This document shows positions 30,094 to 39,335 of a stretch of DNA of 64,000 bases, one piece after another. The stretch spans positions 82,362 through 146,361 of the forward strand of contig CAVXYK010000026.1 of NCBI GenBank assembly GCA_963765875.1, given 5' to 3'. The stretch's first letter is position 1, and each line of letters opens with the position of its first letter. A program made the position numbers and the translations under genes. This DNA is from JAWKOK01 sp963765875. GTDB lineage: Bacteria; Chloroflexota; Anaerolineae; Caldilineales; Caldilineaceae. The notes under the pieces are model-generated. The model did not search any database. It was given only the letters and a program-made list of their open reading frames with translations, and was not told the DNA's origin.

Positions 30094-31176
30094 ATGAATA
30101 TGAAACGACCGATCAGAGTTCTAGCGATTGCCCTGGCAATGACCACGGGCTTGCTGATGACGGCTTGCCAGGCGGCCGGGGTGCCGGCCGTCACCGGGAG
30201 CAGCGGCGAACCAGAGAGTTTAGGCGACGCGTCATCCGGCGAAACACAATCATTGGTCATCTACTCCGGTCGCAATGAAAATCTGGTTGATCCACTCTTA
30301 AAGATGTATGCCGACGAGAGCGGCGCCAATGTGGAAGTTCGCTATGGAAGCACAGCTGAAATGGCGGCCATGATCCTGGAGGAAGGGCAAAACTCCCCGG
30401 CAGATGTCTTCTTCGGTCAGGATGCAGGCGCGCTGGGCGCATTGGCAGGCACTGGCCGCTGCACCCCCCTCCCCACTGAGATCACCGACGGCGTTGACCC
30501 GCGTTTCGTCAGTAGCGACGCCCAATGGGCCGGGACCAGTGGCCGCGCCAGGGTACTGGTCTACAACACTGAGGAGGTCGCAGTCGAAGAATTGCCCGAG
30601 AGCGTCTTTGATCTGACCGGCGAGGAGTGGCGCGGCCGGGTCGGCTGGGCCCCAACCAATGGCAGTTTCCAGGCGTTCATCACAGCAATGCGCGTGAATG
30701 CCGGCGAAGAGGCGACACGAGCATGGCTGGATGATATGGTCGCCAACGACACGCAAGTCTACCCCAATAATACGACCATTGTTGAAGCCGCAGGCAAGGG
30801 CGAGATCGATGTCGGGCTGGTTAATCACTACTATCTCTTCCGCTTCCTCTCCGAGAATCCTGACTTTACAGCGGCCAACTACTACTTCCCGGCCGGCGAT
30901 GTTGGGGCGATGATCAATGTCGCCGGCGTCTGCATCCTCGACACCAGTGAAAACAGTGCACAGGCCCAGGACTTTGTCAGCTTCCTGCTCTCGGATACCG
31001 CACAGCAGTATTTTGCGGATGAAACCAATGAGTATCCGTTGGCCGGAACGGATGTGACGCCCAACCCGGCACTGAAACCCCTGACCGAAATCGACACGCC
31101 CGACTTCGATCTAAGTGACCTGGAGGACTTGCAGGGGACGTTGGAGATGCTGCAAGAGACGGGGGCTCTGGAATAA
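30094..31176 (+). CDS. Iron(III) ABC substrate-binding lipoprotein, FbpA/FutA type
   Basis: About 360 residues from the ATG at 30094, preceded by GAGGAAGG. The lipobox is LMTAC-QAA, then the ferric-binding fold: LVIYSGRNENLVDPLLKMY, VEVRYGSTAEMAAMIL, ADVFFGQDAGALGAL, and NHYYLFRF, which holds the tandem Tyr ligands of the iron site. The C-terminal segment is acidic. It binds Fe3+ outside the cell for an ABC importer, but no permease or ATPase gene follows. Two metal-binding lipoproteins in a row without transporters is unusual; they probably serve transporters encoded elsewhere. Confidence 0.9.
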   Translation: MNMKRPIRVLAIALAMTTGLLMTACQAAGVPAVTGSSGEPESLGDASSGETQSLVIYSGRNENLVDPLLKMYADESGANVEVRYGSTAEMAAMILEEGQNSPADVFFGQDAGALGALAGTGRCTPLPTEITDGVDPRFVSSDAQWAGTSGRARVLVYNTEEVAVEELPESVFDLTGEEWRGRVGWAPTNGSFQAFITAMRVNAGEEATRAWLDDMVANDTQVYPNNTTIVEAAGKGEIDVGLVNHYYLFRFLSENPDFTAANYYFPAGDVGAMINVAGVCILDTSENSAQAQDFVSFLLSDTAQQYFADETNEYPLAGTDVTPNPALKPLTEIDTPDFDLSDLEDLQGTLEMLQETGALE

Positions 31177-31181
31177 CGGCT

Positions 31182-31330
31182 GCTGCGTGCTGCGTGCTGC
31201 GTAAGGTCTCGGGAAGAATCTGACTTCGTAATTCGTTGCATCTTTCCAAGGGCAATGATCGAACCTCTAGACGGCTTTTACGCAGTACGAAGTACGCAGT
31301 AGCCTTTCACGCAGCAAGCCGTACGCGGCG
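31182..31330. repeat. Short-motif inverted repeat region (TGCTGCGTG / CACGCAGCA)
   Basis: GCTGCTGCGTGCTGCGTGC just after the iron-binding gene is answered by TTTACGCAGTACGAAGTACG and CACGCAGCAAGCCGTACGC about 100 bp later. A folded RNA or terminator function is possible. Confidence 0.55.
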
Positions 31331-31344
31331 ACCCTTTCCAAATT

Positions 31345-31373
31345 GTGACAACCTGGGCATTCGTTGCTATAAT
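31345..31373 (+). promoter_or_regulatory. Sigma-70-type promoter for rpmB
   Basis: -35 GTGACA (31345-31350), 17-bp spacer, extended -10 TGCTATAAT (TATAAT at 31368-31373). The leader to the ATG is about 85 bases. Confidence 0.75.
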
Positions 31374-31465
31374 TCTCGGGTTTGATTAGAAAATCGCGCC
31401 GGCGTGCGTCTCGGATTCCAAGTCTGGACTGGACAGTCGGCATTCGAGACGATAAGGAGATGATC

Positions 31466-31702
31466 ATGGCTAAATGCAAACTGACTGGAAAGGGCCCGAT
31501 GCACGGCAACAGCGTGCCCTGGTCCAAGAAGAAGACAAAGCGCACATGGCAGGTGAATGTGCAGAAGTACACGATCTATGTCCCTGAACTGGGTCGCTCG
31601 GTCAAGGTCAAGGCATCGACCAGTGCCATGAAGAGCGTCAACAAGATGGGGCTGATGGCCTTCCTGCGCAAGAACGACCTCACCCTGAAAGATGTGACCT
31701 AG
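31466..31702 (+). CDS. rpmB: 50S ribosomal protein L28 (bL28)
   Basis: 78 residues. Starts MAKCKLTGKGPMHGNSV, the conserved L28 N terminus (C-x-x-T-G-K-x-P-x-x-G-N), followed by a basic TKRTWQVNVQKYTIYV and the C-terminal VKVKASTSAMKSVNKMG. Only one cysteine (Cys4) is seen, so no zinc ribbon. AAGGAG lies 6 bases before the ATG at 31466. It is a single-gene unit, with its own good promoter and a strong terminator. Structural protein of the large ribosomal subunit. Confidence 0.96.
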   Translation: MAKCKLTGKGPMHGNSVPWSKKKTKRTWQVNVQKYTIYVPELGRSVKVKASTSAMKSVNKMGLMAFLRKNDLTLKDVT

Positions 31703-31746
31703 AATAGACCAGGAGCGAAGCTCCCCGATCCATTTTTGCAATATTT

Positions 31747-31778
31747 AAAAGCGCCCAGTCCAAGGACTGGGCGCTTTT
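31747..31778 (+). terminator. Rho-independent terminator after rpmB
   Basis: AAAAGCGCCCAGTCC (31747-31761), AA loop, GGACTGGGCGCTTTT (31764-31778), followed by GTTTC. A perfect 15-bp stem. Confidence 0.95.
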
Positions 31779-31980
31779 GTTTCGGTAGGGCTGAAACCCG
31801 TCGCTAACAGTGAATACAGACTGAGGGCACATTTCACTGTTAGACTGAGATCAGCTCGAAATCTGCGGTTCGGCGATGCGATCTTTGGATCGAAAAGTTA
31901 CGCTGTCATTCCTCACTGCGTTGGCGCTTTGCACCTACTTTGTGAACGGATGACATGCATTGTTGGTGTATTCTCAATAG

Positions 31981-32035
31981 GTAGGGGCCGGGCTTGCCCC
32001 GGCCCGCTGCGAGCTACCGCAAGGGTCGCCCCTAC
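31981..32035. repeat. GC-rich palindromic repeat
   Basis: GTAGGGGCCGGGCTTGCCCC at the left with GGTCGCCCCTAC at the right; same family as 8450 and 18554. It lies in the 515-bp gap after rpmB. Confidence 0.65.
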
Positions 32036-32111
32036 CACGGAATTTTGAGAAGGTACCATTGTTGCCTAAAAAAAAAGCAGCTCCTAAGTAAGCATCTGTC
32101 GGTTGTGCAAA

Positions 32112-32193
32112 AAAGTGCCGGGGACTTAGGCAACAAAGCGAGTGAGTTGACTCTGATTTTGAGGTTTCAGCATCGGGAAGTCCCCGGCACTTT
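32112..32193. repeat. 16-bp perfect inverted repeat around a 50-bp spacer
   Basis: AAAGTGCCGGGGACTT (32112-32127) and AAGTCCCCGGCACTTT (32178-32193). No ORF inside; MITE-like or a structured RNA. Confidence 0.75.
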
Positions 32194-32217
32194 CTGTAAC
32201 GACTTACGGATTTCTAC

Positions 32218-33428
32218 TTAACCTGTAGCATTCAATCTGACATTAGAATAGCGGTCGGATTCCATCCGTTGCCAGGAATATCGACGCGATGCCTCTTGAT
32301 CAGCGGCGAACTCATCGATCATATCGGCAATGCTCCTGAACCGTCTGCATGAAATAGCGCATACGGCCGACGCCGGTGCCCGCGGCCAGCGAGCCCGCTG
32401 TGGTGACCACCAGACCACCGCTTGCCCCTGCCTTCTCAAAATCGTCAACGATCCGTTGCCGGATCTCGTCCGGGCTGCCGTTGCGCAATGTGAAGGGCGG
32501 CAACTGGCCGAGGATCACGGCATCGGGCATCTGCGCACGAATCAGCGCAGCGTCGACTTCTGGACCATAATTAACCTCGCGAATGCCTAGCTCGTACTGC
32601 TGATCCATGAGGTGACCCATGGAACTGTCCGAGTGTTGATGGCGAGTGGCGTCGCCGGGGGCCATGGCATTGAGCACCGTGTCGAGCACCGGATAGCAGA
32701 ATGCCCGATAGAGCGGCGGGCTGAAGAGCGCCGAGTTGTCATCGGTAATCCACCACCCAGGCTGATTATTGCCGCTGAACTCGCGCAACACGCTATTCAA
32801 CTCAACCATCTTTGGTCCCAGCAGCGCCGTGAATCGGCGCATGGTCTCGGGATGATCGTACATCCAGTAGAGCGCCAGCTCCGGGTTCAACACCGATGTG
32901 ATGATGGTCGCCGGTCCGCGACTGCCTGTACCCAGCTTGGGCAACGCCTGCCCGGCTGCGGCCCGTTCCTCCCACTCTCGCACAAATGACTCAGGCAGCG
33001 CCCATGACGTTATGTCGACTTCTTCGACAGCATCCAATATTCGCTCAAACTCGTCGACATCATCAGTGACATGCTTGAGCCAGGGCGTGCTGCCTTCCAG
33101 ATAGGCGAACTCGCTGCCAAAGAGGTTTTCGATGCGTTTAGGGCTATGTTCGAACGTATCTTCATCGAAAAACGCCTTGCCCACATACTCAAGAGTTACA
33201 CGATTGACCTCACGATGGAGTTGATCTCGATACTCTTTGTCGTGATAGTAACGCACCGTCGACGGCACCTGCATGAACTCGAAGATCCAGTGATCATCCG
33301 GCGAGAAAGTGGCCGGACAACGCGGGCTTGTCCGTGGTGAACTCGAAGCACTGCTCGTTCTCTGCCCAGAAAGCGTCAACATCCAGTTCCGCGGTCAAAT
33401 CCATAAACGCTGATTCGATGATGGTCAT
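32218..33428 (-). CDS. Uroporphyrinogen decarboxylase/MtaA-like protein (two frame breaks)
   Basis: About 400 residues when joined, UroD superfamily (TIM barrel; decarboxylases and methylcobamide methyltransferases). Starts MTIIESAFMDLTAELDVDAFW at 33428. The body (RVTLEYVGKAFFDEDTFEHS, GSRGPATIITSVLNPELALYW, HQHSDSSMGHLM, INYGPEVD-like segment, ILGQLPPFTL) is in the next frame. The tail SIADMIDEFAADQEASRRYS is in the third. Breaks lie at the TTT at 33306-33308 and near 32335, both +1. A His-x-His-Ser-Asp motif replaces the usual HxCxxxx metal motif. It follows GH127 by 9 bp and is probably cotranscribed with it. Confidence 0.7.
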
Positions 33429-33437
33429 GAGCTACTC

Positions 33438-35318
33438 CTATTTGCCAACCAGTGGGAAAGCGGCGATGCGCAAATTGGTCGATCCGTACGGAATCAGTTC
33501 AACCTCCTCCAACGCCTCGTCGGATGTGTGGGGGCCTGCACCGATATCGCCGGCAGAGTTGTCGACCAGGTGCCATTGAGGAAGGCGGCGTGCACGGGCA
33601 AACAAACGCACGGACACATGGTCGGGATGGAAAGCGGTCGGTTTGGAGGAGTCAGTCTCCACTCGGATGCTCGCCCCCGGATCAGCCTCATCCAACAGCA
33701 GTCCATAATTCCAGGGCGTCGTGGGATAGACCTCCCAATCGGCGTGGGGCAGTTCACCGGCGATCTGCTGCCACTGCTCGCCCATGCGCAGGCCGAAGAG
33801 CAGCGGCCCCCGGAAGATGGAGACAAGACCCTTGTGCCCTCGTTCGATACGGACATTCATCGGCAGTTCGAGCGTGATCGTATCGCCGTCCTGCCATTCG
33901 CGGTCGATGCGATGGAATGTCGCTGCGTCCGGGCCGGGCAAAGTTTCGCCGTTGAGCACCACCGACGCGCCATGCGCCCATCCAGGAATCCGCAACAAAA
34001 GCGGGAAGGAGGCAGGATCAGATAGACCAATCGAAATCTCGACGGCGGAGTCGAACGGATAGCGGGTCTTCACGCTGAGTCGGACCGTGACGCCGTCTTT
34101 GATGATGACAGAGGCCAGGCAAGGAGCGTAGGCGATGAGAGCCAGCCCGTCATCGGTAGCCATGACCAGGTTCTTGGCCAGCTTAGGCCAGGCCTGATGC
34201 ATGTTGGCGGTGCAACAACCGAAGTGGGGCTCCAGTCCGTAAATATTCGAGTCGTCGGTGTTGTCGGTCCAGTTGCGCCGAGCTACGTTGGCCGCCACCT
34301 GATTGATCTGTTGATCATATTGGTGGGCCCACATGTCGGGTTTGAAGGTGGCGGGCAGTGCGTTATAGGCCACCTGTTCGAGCATATCTCCGTAGACCGG
34401 ATCGCCGGTGATGCGGATCATCTCCTCCAGCGAGAACATATACTCGGCAACGGCACAAAGCTCGGTGCCGGAGGTGGGGCAGGTACCGTTGAGATGTTCG
34501 TCGCCGCTCCAGATGCCGCTGGGTTGGCCGTGGTGGTGCATCAGATTCTCGATGCCCTGCCGCGCGGCCGCCAGGTCTGAATGCTGCCCATTCTGGACAA
34601 AGTTGACCACCGGCGTCTTGATGCCCATGGTGTTGTTGACCACATGGGTCGCCATGTTCATGCGGTGGTCGCCAATCAGCAGCTCGCCGATCTGGTAGTC
34701 GCCTTGCAGCGTCGCCCAGTCCAGGGTTGCTGCCTCAATCCGCTTCCCCAGGTCGATCAAAAAATCATCGCCTGTACGGTTGTAGAGCCAATGGATGGCC
34801 AGTAGATTGTCCGCTGCCCGCGCTTCCCCCCAGTCGCGCAATGTGCGGCCTGGAAGCATCCGTTGCTGGAATCGAAAATAGCCGGTCATCAGATCGAGCA
34901 CCCGATTGTCCTCAGTGGCCTCGAAATAGCTCATCAAGACCTTGAGCATGACCATGCGCGGCCACCAGTCATTGTTGTCGGGACCGAACTGACCACTTGG
35001 CTGGACGCTGTTGAGCGCCCAATCCACATACTTCTGCCCCTTGACGATCAGCCGCGGGTCATCCAGGATGTAGCCCAGCGGCACGAGTCCGTCACAATAA
35101 TAGGGTGCCCGTTCCCAGTCGTCGCCGTCGCCGCCCAGCCAACCGCAGTTGAGGCCGACATCGGGCCAGAATTCGTCAAGATGGCCGGTGAGGCCGTTGG
35201 CCTGGACGTTCAGTTGGTCATGAAGCCAGCCGGCGGGGCGAATGGCTCCGACCGGCAGCGCGCGAAAAGCCGCTGGTTGCAGCGGCGTTCTGTTCTGGGG
35301 CAGAGGTTTACAGTACAT
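33438..35318 (-). CDS. Glycoside hydrolase family 127-like (DUF1680; beta-L-arabinofuranosidase family)
   Basis: 626 residues, in the size range of GH127/DUF1680. An (alpha/alpha)6 barrel is followed by beta domains. The catalytic/zinc region is visible: NGTCPTSGTELCAVAEYMFSL around residue 290 (Glu) and HFGCCTANMHQAWPKL around residue 375, with the CC pair, one Cys of which is the nucleophile in characterised GH127. No signal peptide is seen, so it is probably cytoplasmic, acting on imported oligosaccharides. Activity is inferred from family; family members also hydrolyse other furanosides. Divergent from the uxuA-led operon, with a UroD-like gene just downstream. Confidence 0.88.
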   Translation of the reverse strand: MYCKPLPQNRTPLQPAAFRALPVGAIRPAGWLHDQLNVQANGLTGHLDEFWPDVGLNCGWLGGDGDDWERAPYYCDGLVPLGYILDDPRLIVKGQKYVDWALNSVQPSGQFGPDNNDWWPRMVMLKVLMSYFEATEDNRVLDLMTGYFRFQQRMLPGRTLRDWGEARAADNLLAIHWLYNRTGDDFLIDLGKRIEAATLDWATLQGDYQIGELLIGDHRMNMATHVVNNTMGIKTPVVNFVQNGQHSDLAAARQGIENLMHHHGQPSGIWSGDEHLNGTCPTSGTELCAVAEYMFSLEEMIRITGDPVYGDMLEQVAYNALPATFKPDMWAHQYDQQINQVAANVARRNWTDNTDDSNIYGLEPHFGCCTANMHQAWPKLAKNLVMATDDGLALIAYAPCLASVIIKDGVTVRLSVKTRYPFDSAVEISIGLSDPASFPLLLRIPGWAHGASVVLNGETLPGPDAATFHRIDREWQDGDTITLELPMNVRIERGHKGLVSIFRGPLLFGLRMGEQWQQIAGELPHADWEVYPTTPWNYGLLLDEADPGASIRVETDSSKPTAFHPDHVSVRLFARARRLPQWHLVDNSAGDIGAGPHTSDEALEEVELIPYGSTNLRIAAFPLVGK

Positions 35319-35699
35319 GGGAATTGTCCCTACTGGGTGCGATACCGGAGTTCAACGTTCGCTGAGTATCAGATTTCGTTTGTCAGTCGATGTATCCCGA
35401 GCTGCGGACACGGATCCACGTGCCCCGAATCTGAGATACACTCTTGACAGTATACACAATTGATAACGAGCGAAACAATGACCTGATTGTGTACAGCACA
35501 TGAGCTTCAGCCAACTCCTCGGGCGTGTCAATGACAGAATGACCGTTGGCCCTTATCGGCCACTCTGCGGTAATCTAATAGCGGACAGTCTCTCGTCACC
35601 ACATTCACGAGAGAACAGAGCAGGATCCCAGAACAATCCAACTCATATGTTTGGGTCCGGAGTTCACCCACAAGATACGATAACGGAGGGCAAGACAGT
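35319..35699. promoter_or_regulatory. Divergent control region with a possible operator
   Basis: 381 bp between GH127 (minus) and uxuA (plus). A consensus TTGACA is at 35444-35449. TACACAAT (35453-35460) and ATTGTGTA (35486-35493) are exact inverted half-sites 25 bp apart, suggesting an operator for a sugar regulator. No -10 fits the TTGACA at normal spacing on the plus strand. The remainder shows nothing. Confidence 0.35.
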
Positions 35700-36758
35700 A
35701 TGAGCACCGCCTCAGAGCAGATCCCAATGCGCGCCGTACCCGGCTACTATTCGAGCGCGCCAGGCATCCAGATCGCCATCCAGACCGGCGCAGATGCGAC
35801 GGATGAAGACCTGCAATTCTTCCAGCAGCTCGGCGTCGAGTGGGCCATGGTTGGCATCCGCAATCCCGAGCAGCATTCCCTCGAATTCTACAAGTGGCTG
35901 GTCAAGCGCTTTGGTGATCGCGGCATCAAGATCTACCGCATCACCAACACCGGCGTGCACAATGTGCCGGAGATTACGCTTAACTTGCCCGGCCGCGATG
36001 AAAAAGTGGAGGAGTTCAAGCAGTTCATCCGCAACATCGGCGAGGCCGGCGTCTACTACAACACCTACGCGCACATGGCCAACGGCATCTGGAATTCGGG
36101 TCGAGCCGTAGGGCGTGGCGGCATGGACGCACGCACACTGGACATCAAAGATGCCAAGGGGCACTGGGCCGGAGAGATCTACGAGGGCGAGTTGACTCAC
36201 GGGCGCGTCTACAGCGAGGAAGAACTGTGGGACAACTACGCCTACATGATCCGTCAGGTGGCGCCGGTGGCCGAAGAGGCAGGCGTGCGTATCGGCATCC
36301 ACCCCGATGATCCACCGGTCTATGCGCTCGGCGGCATCCCGCGCTGTATGTTCGGCAATTTCGAAGGCTACAAAAAGGCCATGGAGATTGCGGACAGTCC
36401 CAACATCGGCGTCTGTCTCTGCGTAGGCTGTTGGCTGGAAGGCGGCGAAATCGGCATGGGCAACAGCGTGACCGATGCCATCAAATATTTCGCTGCCAAA
36501 GATCAGCTCTTCAAGGTACATTTTCGCAACGTCTCCGATCCCATGCCTGAGCCGTGGGTAGAGACCCTCATCGACGATGGCTATCAGGACATGTACGATG
36601 TGATGAAGGCGCTGCGCGAGGTGAAGTTCGACGGCTGCATCATCCCCGATCACATCCCCAACATGTTGGGCGGACACCGGGTCGGCGTCGCCTACTCCAT
36701 CGCCTACATGCGTGCATTGGTCCAGGCTGTGAACAACGAGGCCGGCGGACCGGGGTAG
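35700..36758 (+). CDS. uxuA: Mannonate dehydratase
   Basis: 352 residues. Dehydrates D-mannonate to 2-keto-3-deoxy-D-gluconate in glucuronate breakdown. The xylose-isomerase-like TIM barrel carries the UxuA metal site: His201 in GIHPDDPP, Cys244 in CVGCW, His274 in KVHFRN and Asp317 in PDHIPN. PRCMFGN and LGGIP are also typical. GGAGGGC lies about 9 bases before the ATG. It leads an apparent operon with RraA-like and DUF362 genes, separated by repeat-filled gaps of 170 and 222 bp. The family also includes glycosyl-uronate variants, so D-mannonate is likely but not proved. Confidence 0.92.
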   Translation: MSTASEQIPMRAVPGYYSSAPGIQIAIQTGADATDEDLQFFQQLGVEWAMVGIRNPEQHSLEFYKWLVKRFGDRGIKIYRITNTGVHNVPEITLNLPGRDEKVEEFKQFIRNIGEAGVYYNTYAHMANGIWNSGRAVGRGGMDARTLDIKDAKGHWAGEIYEGELTHGRVYSEEELWDNYAYMIRQVAPVAEEAGVRIGIHPDDPPVYALGGIPRCMFGNFEGYKKAMEIADSPNIGVCLCVGCWLEGGEIGMGNSVTDAIKYFAAKDQLFKVHFRNVSDPMPEPWVETLIDDGYQDMYDVMKALREVKFDGCIIPDHIPNMLGGHRVGVAYSIAYMRALVQAVNNEAGGPG

Positions 36759-36778
36759 TTTGGGTAACTGTATGTATT

Positions 36779-36884
36779 TTCACCACGGAGACACGGAGAT
36801 TGCACGGAGGAACACGGAGGAGGAACAGAAAGAGTACTTTTTCCTCCGTGTTCCTCCGTGCTGCCTCTGTGTCTCCGTGGTGAA
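36779..36884. repeat. Long hairpin repeat, CACGGAG family
   Basis: TTCACCACGGAGACACGGAG (36779-36798) pairs with CTCTGTGTCTCCGTGGTGAA (36865-36884); inner arms GCACGGAGGAACACGGAGGA and TCCTCCGTGTTCCTCCGTGC are an exact match. A nearly complete 106-nt hairpin inside an operon. Confidence 0.92.
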
Positions 36885-36928
36885 TAAGCAATGCAAAAGC
36901 AAAACCGATTCCTAGAGGAGCGCTTTAC

Positions 36929-37810
36929 GTGAAGTACAACGATCGTGACGACATCATCCAGCTAACACCGCTATGGAAAGGAGAGCGTTTTGATGATGGG
37001 CGTCCGCGTGTGCCGGACGACATTCTCAAACGCATGGACCGCGTGATCACGGAAGAGGCCTGGGCCGTACTCTGGCGCGAGGGCTATCACTTTCAATTTG
37101 CCGGCGGCTGGACACGTCTGCACCCCCATCGACGCCTGGTGGGCCGCGCGGTGACCGGCGTCTTCATCCCCCACCGGCCCGACCTCCACGATACGCTGAT
37201 GGATCTCGGTCAAAACGAGGAAGGCCGCATCGGGGCCATGAACTCCTGGGTCATCGAGACTCTGCGCGAGGATGATGTAGTCGTCATCGATCTCTTCGAC
37301 AAGGTCTATGAGGGGACCTACTCCGGGGCCAATCTCTCCACGGCCATTGCCTCGCGCACCAAGCGCGGCCAGGTCATCTACGGCGGCATTCGCGATGCCG
37401 AGCAGATCATTGAAATCGAGGACTTCGCAACATTCTGCCGCGGCATGGATCCAACGCCCATCCGCAATGTCACGCTCTCCGGCTTCAACATTCCTTGTCG
37501 CATCGGCGACGCCACCTGCATGCCGGGCGACGTGGTACTGGGCACGATGACGGGCGTGATCTTCATTCCGCCGCATCTGGCCGAAGCCGTGGTCGAGCAC
37601 GCTGAGCGCACCCACATGCGCGAGCGTTTCAGCCATCAACGCCTGCGCGAGAACATCTACAACTCCAGCCAGATGGACACCAAGTGGACCGAAGCCATCG
37701 AGGCCGACTTCGAAGAGTGGCGCAAGACCCACGGTCTGGACGATGGGATCGACTGGGACAAGCCCGAGCAAGGCGGGGCAAGCGAGGATGAGGAGACGTT
37801 GTTGGGCTAG
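36929..37810 (+). CDS. RraA-like family protein (HMG/CHA aldolase-like)
   Basis: 293 residues, starting with GTG at 36929 behind AGAGGAG. RraA/dimethylmenaquinone-methyltransferase-like fold: LVGRAVTGVFIPHRPD, the VVVIDLFDKVYEGTYSGANLSTAI strand-turn, the metal/ligand motif GGIRDAEQI and PGDVVLGTMTGVIFIPP. In 4-hydroxy-4-methyl-2-oxoglutarate aldolases the GGxRD motif binds the carboxylate and Mg2+. It is longer than RraA (about 160 residues) with extensions at both ends, like sugar-acid-operon members. In this operon a retro-aldol or decarboxylation step on a keto-sugar acid is likely, but the reaction is not known. Confidence 0.82.
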   Translation: MKYNDRDDIIQLTPLWKGERFDDGRPRVPDDILKRMDRVITEEAWAVLWREGYHFQFAGGWTRLHPHRRLVGRAVTGVFIPHRPDLHDTLMDLGQNEEGRIGAMNSWVIETLREDDVVVIDLFDKVYEGTYSGANLSTAIASRTKRGQVIYGGIRDAEQIIEIEDFATFCRGMDPTPIRNVTLSGFNIPCRIGDATCMPGDVVLGTMTGVIFIPPHLAEAVVEHAERTHMRERFSHQRLRENIYNSSQMDTKWTEAIEADFEEWRKTHGLDDGIDWDKPEQGGASEDEETLLG

Positions 37811-37811
37811 A

Positions 37812-37940
37812 ATTCTTTTGCCACAGATTCACACAGATGGAAGAAAGATGAGACACAGATTAGATTTGATAGCATAGGTACGGCTCAAATTCATCTGTGA
37901 ATATCATTTATCTATCTGTGGCTATCTGTGCCAGATTTTT
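37812..37940. repeat. CACAGAT-family hairpin repeat
   Basis: GCCACAGATTCACACAGATG at the left; CATCTGTGAATATC and TATCTGTGGCTATCTGTGCC at the right. Between RraA-like and DUF362 genes. Confidence 0.85.
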
Positions 37941-38032
37941 TGCCGCAGAGTCATTTGTGGCTGATTTTTGCGGGGAAACGACAAGTTCATCCAGGTTGAA
38001 GTCACTATCGATATTTAGCGAGGTATCATTCC

Positions 38033-39286
38033 ATGACCACAGCCAAATCCGGCCATCAAGTTCGTGCCGTACAGTGCGACCATCGTAGCGATGATGAGGT
38101 CGTTTACGAGGCCCTGAAGCGATCGACTGCGCCACTGACAAGCACCTGGGAGAGGCTCAGCAAGGCCAAGACCATTGCCATCAAGTTCAACCAGGATTTC
38201 CGTACAGACCAAATGCCCCTCTTCCAAGGCATGCGTCAACAGCTGGTGAGCGACACGGTGGCCCGTGCCGTCATCCGTCTGCTGCGCGAGCAGACCGACG
38301 CAGAGCTCTTCTTCACAGATGTATCGGTCTATCACCGGGAGGACCACACTGAGCCGGTCGATACCACCCAATTGGCCCCGCTCATGGGCGAACTGGATGT
38401 CCGCTACGATAACGCCAATATGCCGCCCTTTAGCGTCCAGCAGGTTCCAGGCGGCGGGCAGATGTTCCGCCAGTATGTGATGCCGGATAGCATCATGCAG
38501 GCGGATGAGTTGGTGAATGTGCAGCGCATGAAAAACCATGCCTTCATGGGCATCACCCTGACGCTCAAGAATCTCTTCGGCCTGGTCCCCATGCGCGAGC
38601 CTGATGGCCGCGCCCGTCAGTACTACCATCACCTGGTGCGCATGCCCTACATGTTGGCCGACCTCGGGCGACTCTTCGATCCTGTGCTCAACATCATCGA
38701 TGGCCTTATCGCTCAGGCCGGCGGCGAGTGGAGCGCAACCGGTCAGGAAACCCCGCGCATCACCGACATGTTGATAGCAGGTGACAACCCAGTCTGCACT
38801 GACGCAGTCGGAGCCTATCTCATGGGCTTTGACCCCACAGGGGACTGGCTCAGCGATCCCTTTCACCGCGACCGCAACTCGCTGCTGGTCGCGGCCGAGG
38901 GCGGCTACGGCACCGTTGATCTCGACGCCATCGACTGGACTTCAGAGGTGGAACGGCAGCCCGAAGGCACGTTCTTCGCGGCCATGACCGACACGATGGA
39001 GCGAGTGATCTCCTGGCGACGTACCACCTGTGAGCAGGCGCTCTACTACCGCGACAACATGAGTAGCATCGTGGACAAATACGCCGGGGAATACATTCTA
39101 CTACAACAGAATGAGGTTAAGTGGCACAGCACAAGCAGCTACTTCAAAGGCAGCCGGCGCGATCTCGCAGGTGATAGACCCGAACAGGCAATGTATCTGA
39201 AGTATGTGGATCTGGACGAGGCTGAGGGCGAGTACTACGAGGTCTACGAACGGACGTTGGCGGATATGACGGAGCGTGGGCATTAG
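38033..39286 (+). CDS. DUF362 domain protein
   Basis: 417 residues. The DUF362 core is recognisable: TIAIKFNQDF, SDTVARAVIRLLRE, FFTDVSVYH, the signature VQRMKNHAFMGITLTLKNLFGLVP, and NIIDGLIAQAGGEW with DNPVCTDAVGAYLMGFDP. No 4Fe-4S ferredoxin motif is present, unlike some family members. The C-terminal 120 residues are extra and unassigned. The biochemical role of DUF362 is poorly known. Its place after UxuA and RraA-like genes suggests part of sugar-acid metabolism. GAGG lies 9 bases before the ATG. Confidence 0.8.
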   Translation: MTTAKSGHQVRAVQCDHRSDDEVVYEALKRSTAPLTSTWERLSKAKTIAIKFNQDFRTDQMPLFQGMRQQLVSDTVARAVIRLLREQTDAELFFTDVSVYHREDHTEPVDTTQLAPLMGELDVRYDNANMPPFSVQQVPGGGQMFRQYVMPDSIMQADELVNVQRMKNHAFMGITLTLKNLFGLVPMREPDGRARQYYHHLVRMPYMLADLGRLFDPVLNIIDGLIAQAGGEWSATGQETPRITDMLIAGDNPVCTDAVGAYLMGFDPTGDWLSDPFHRDRNSLLVAAEGGYGTVDLDAIDWTSEVERQPEGTFFAAMTDTMERVISWRRTTCEQALYYRDNMSSIVDKYAGEYILLQQNEVKWHSTSSYFKGSRRDLAGDRPEQAMYLKYVDLDEAEGEYYEVYERTLADMTERGH

Positions 39287-39335
39287 GAACTTGTCGGCTC
39301 AGCAACAATCCAGGTTTGAAAAAAACACTTGACCG

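Noticed and set aside
35712..36677. Minus-strand frame opposite uxuA
   Set aside because: Shadow of uxuA; the plus-strand protein has all metal ligands.
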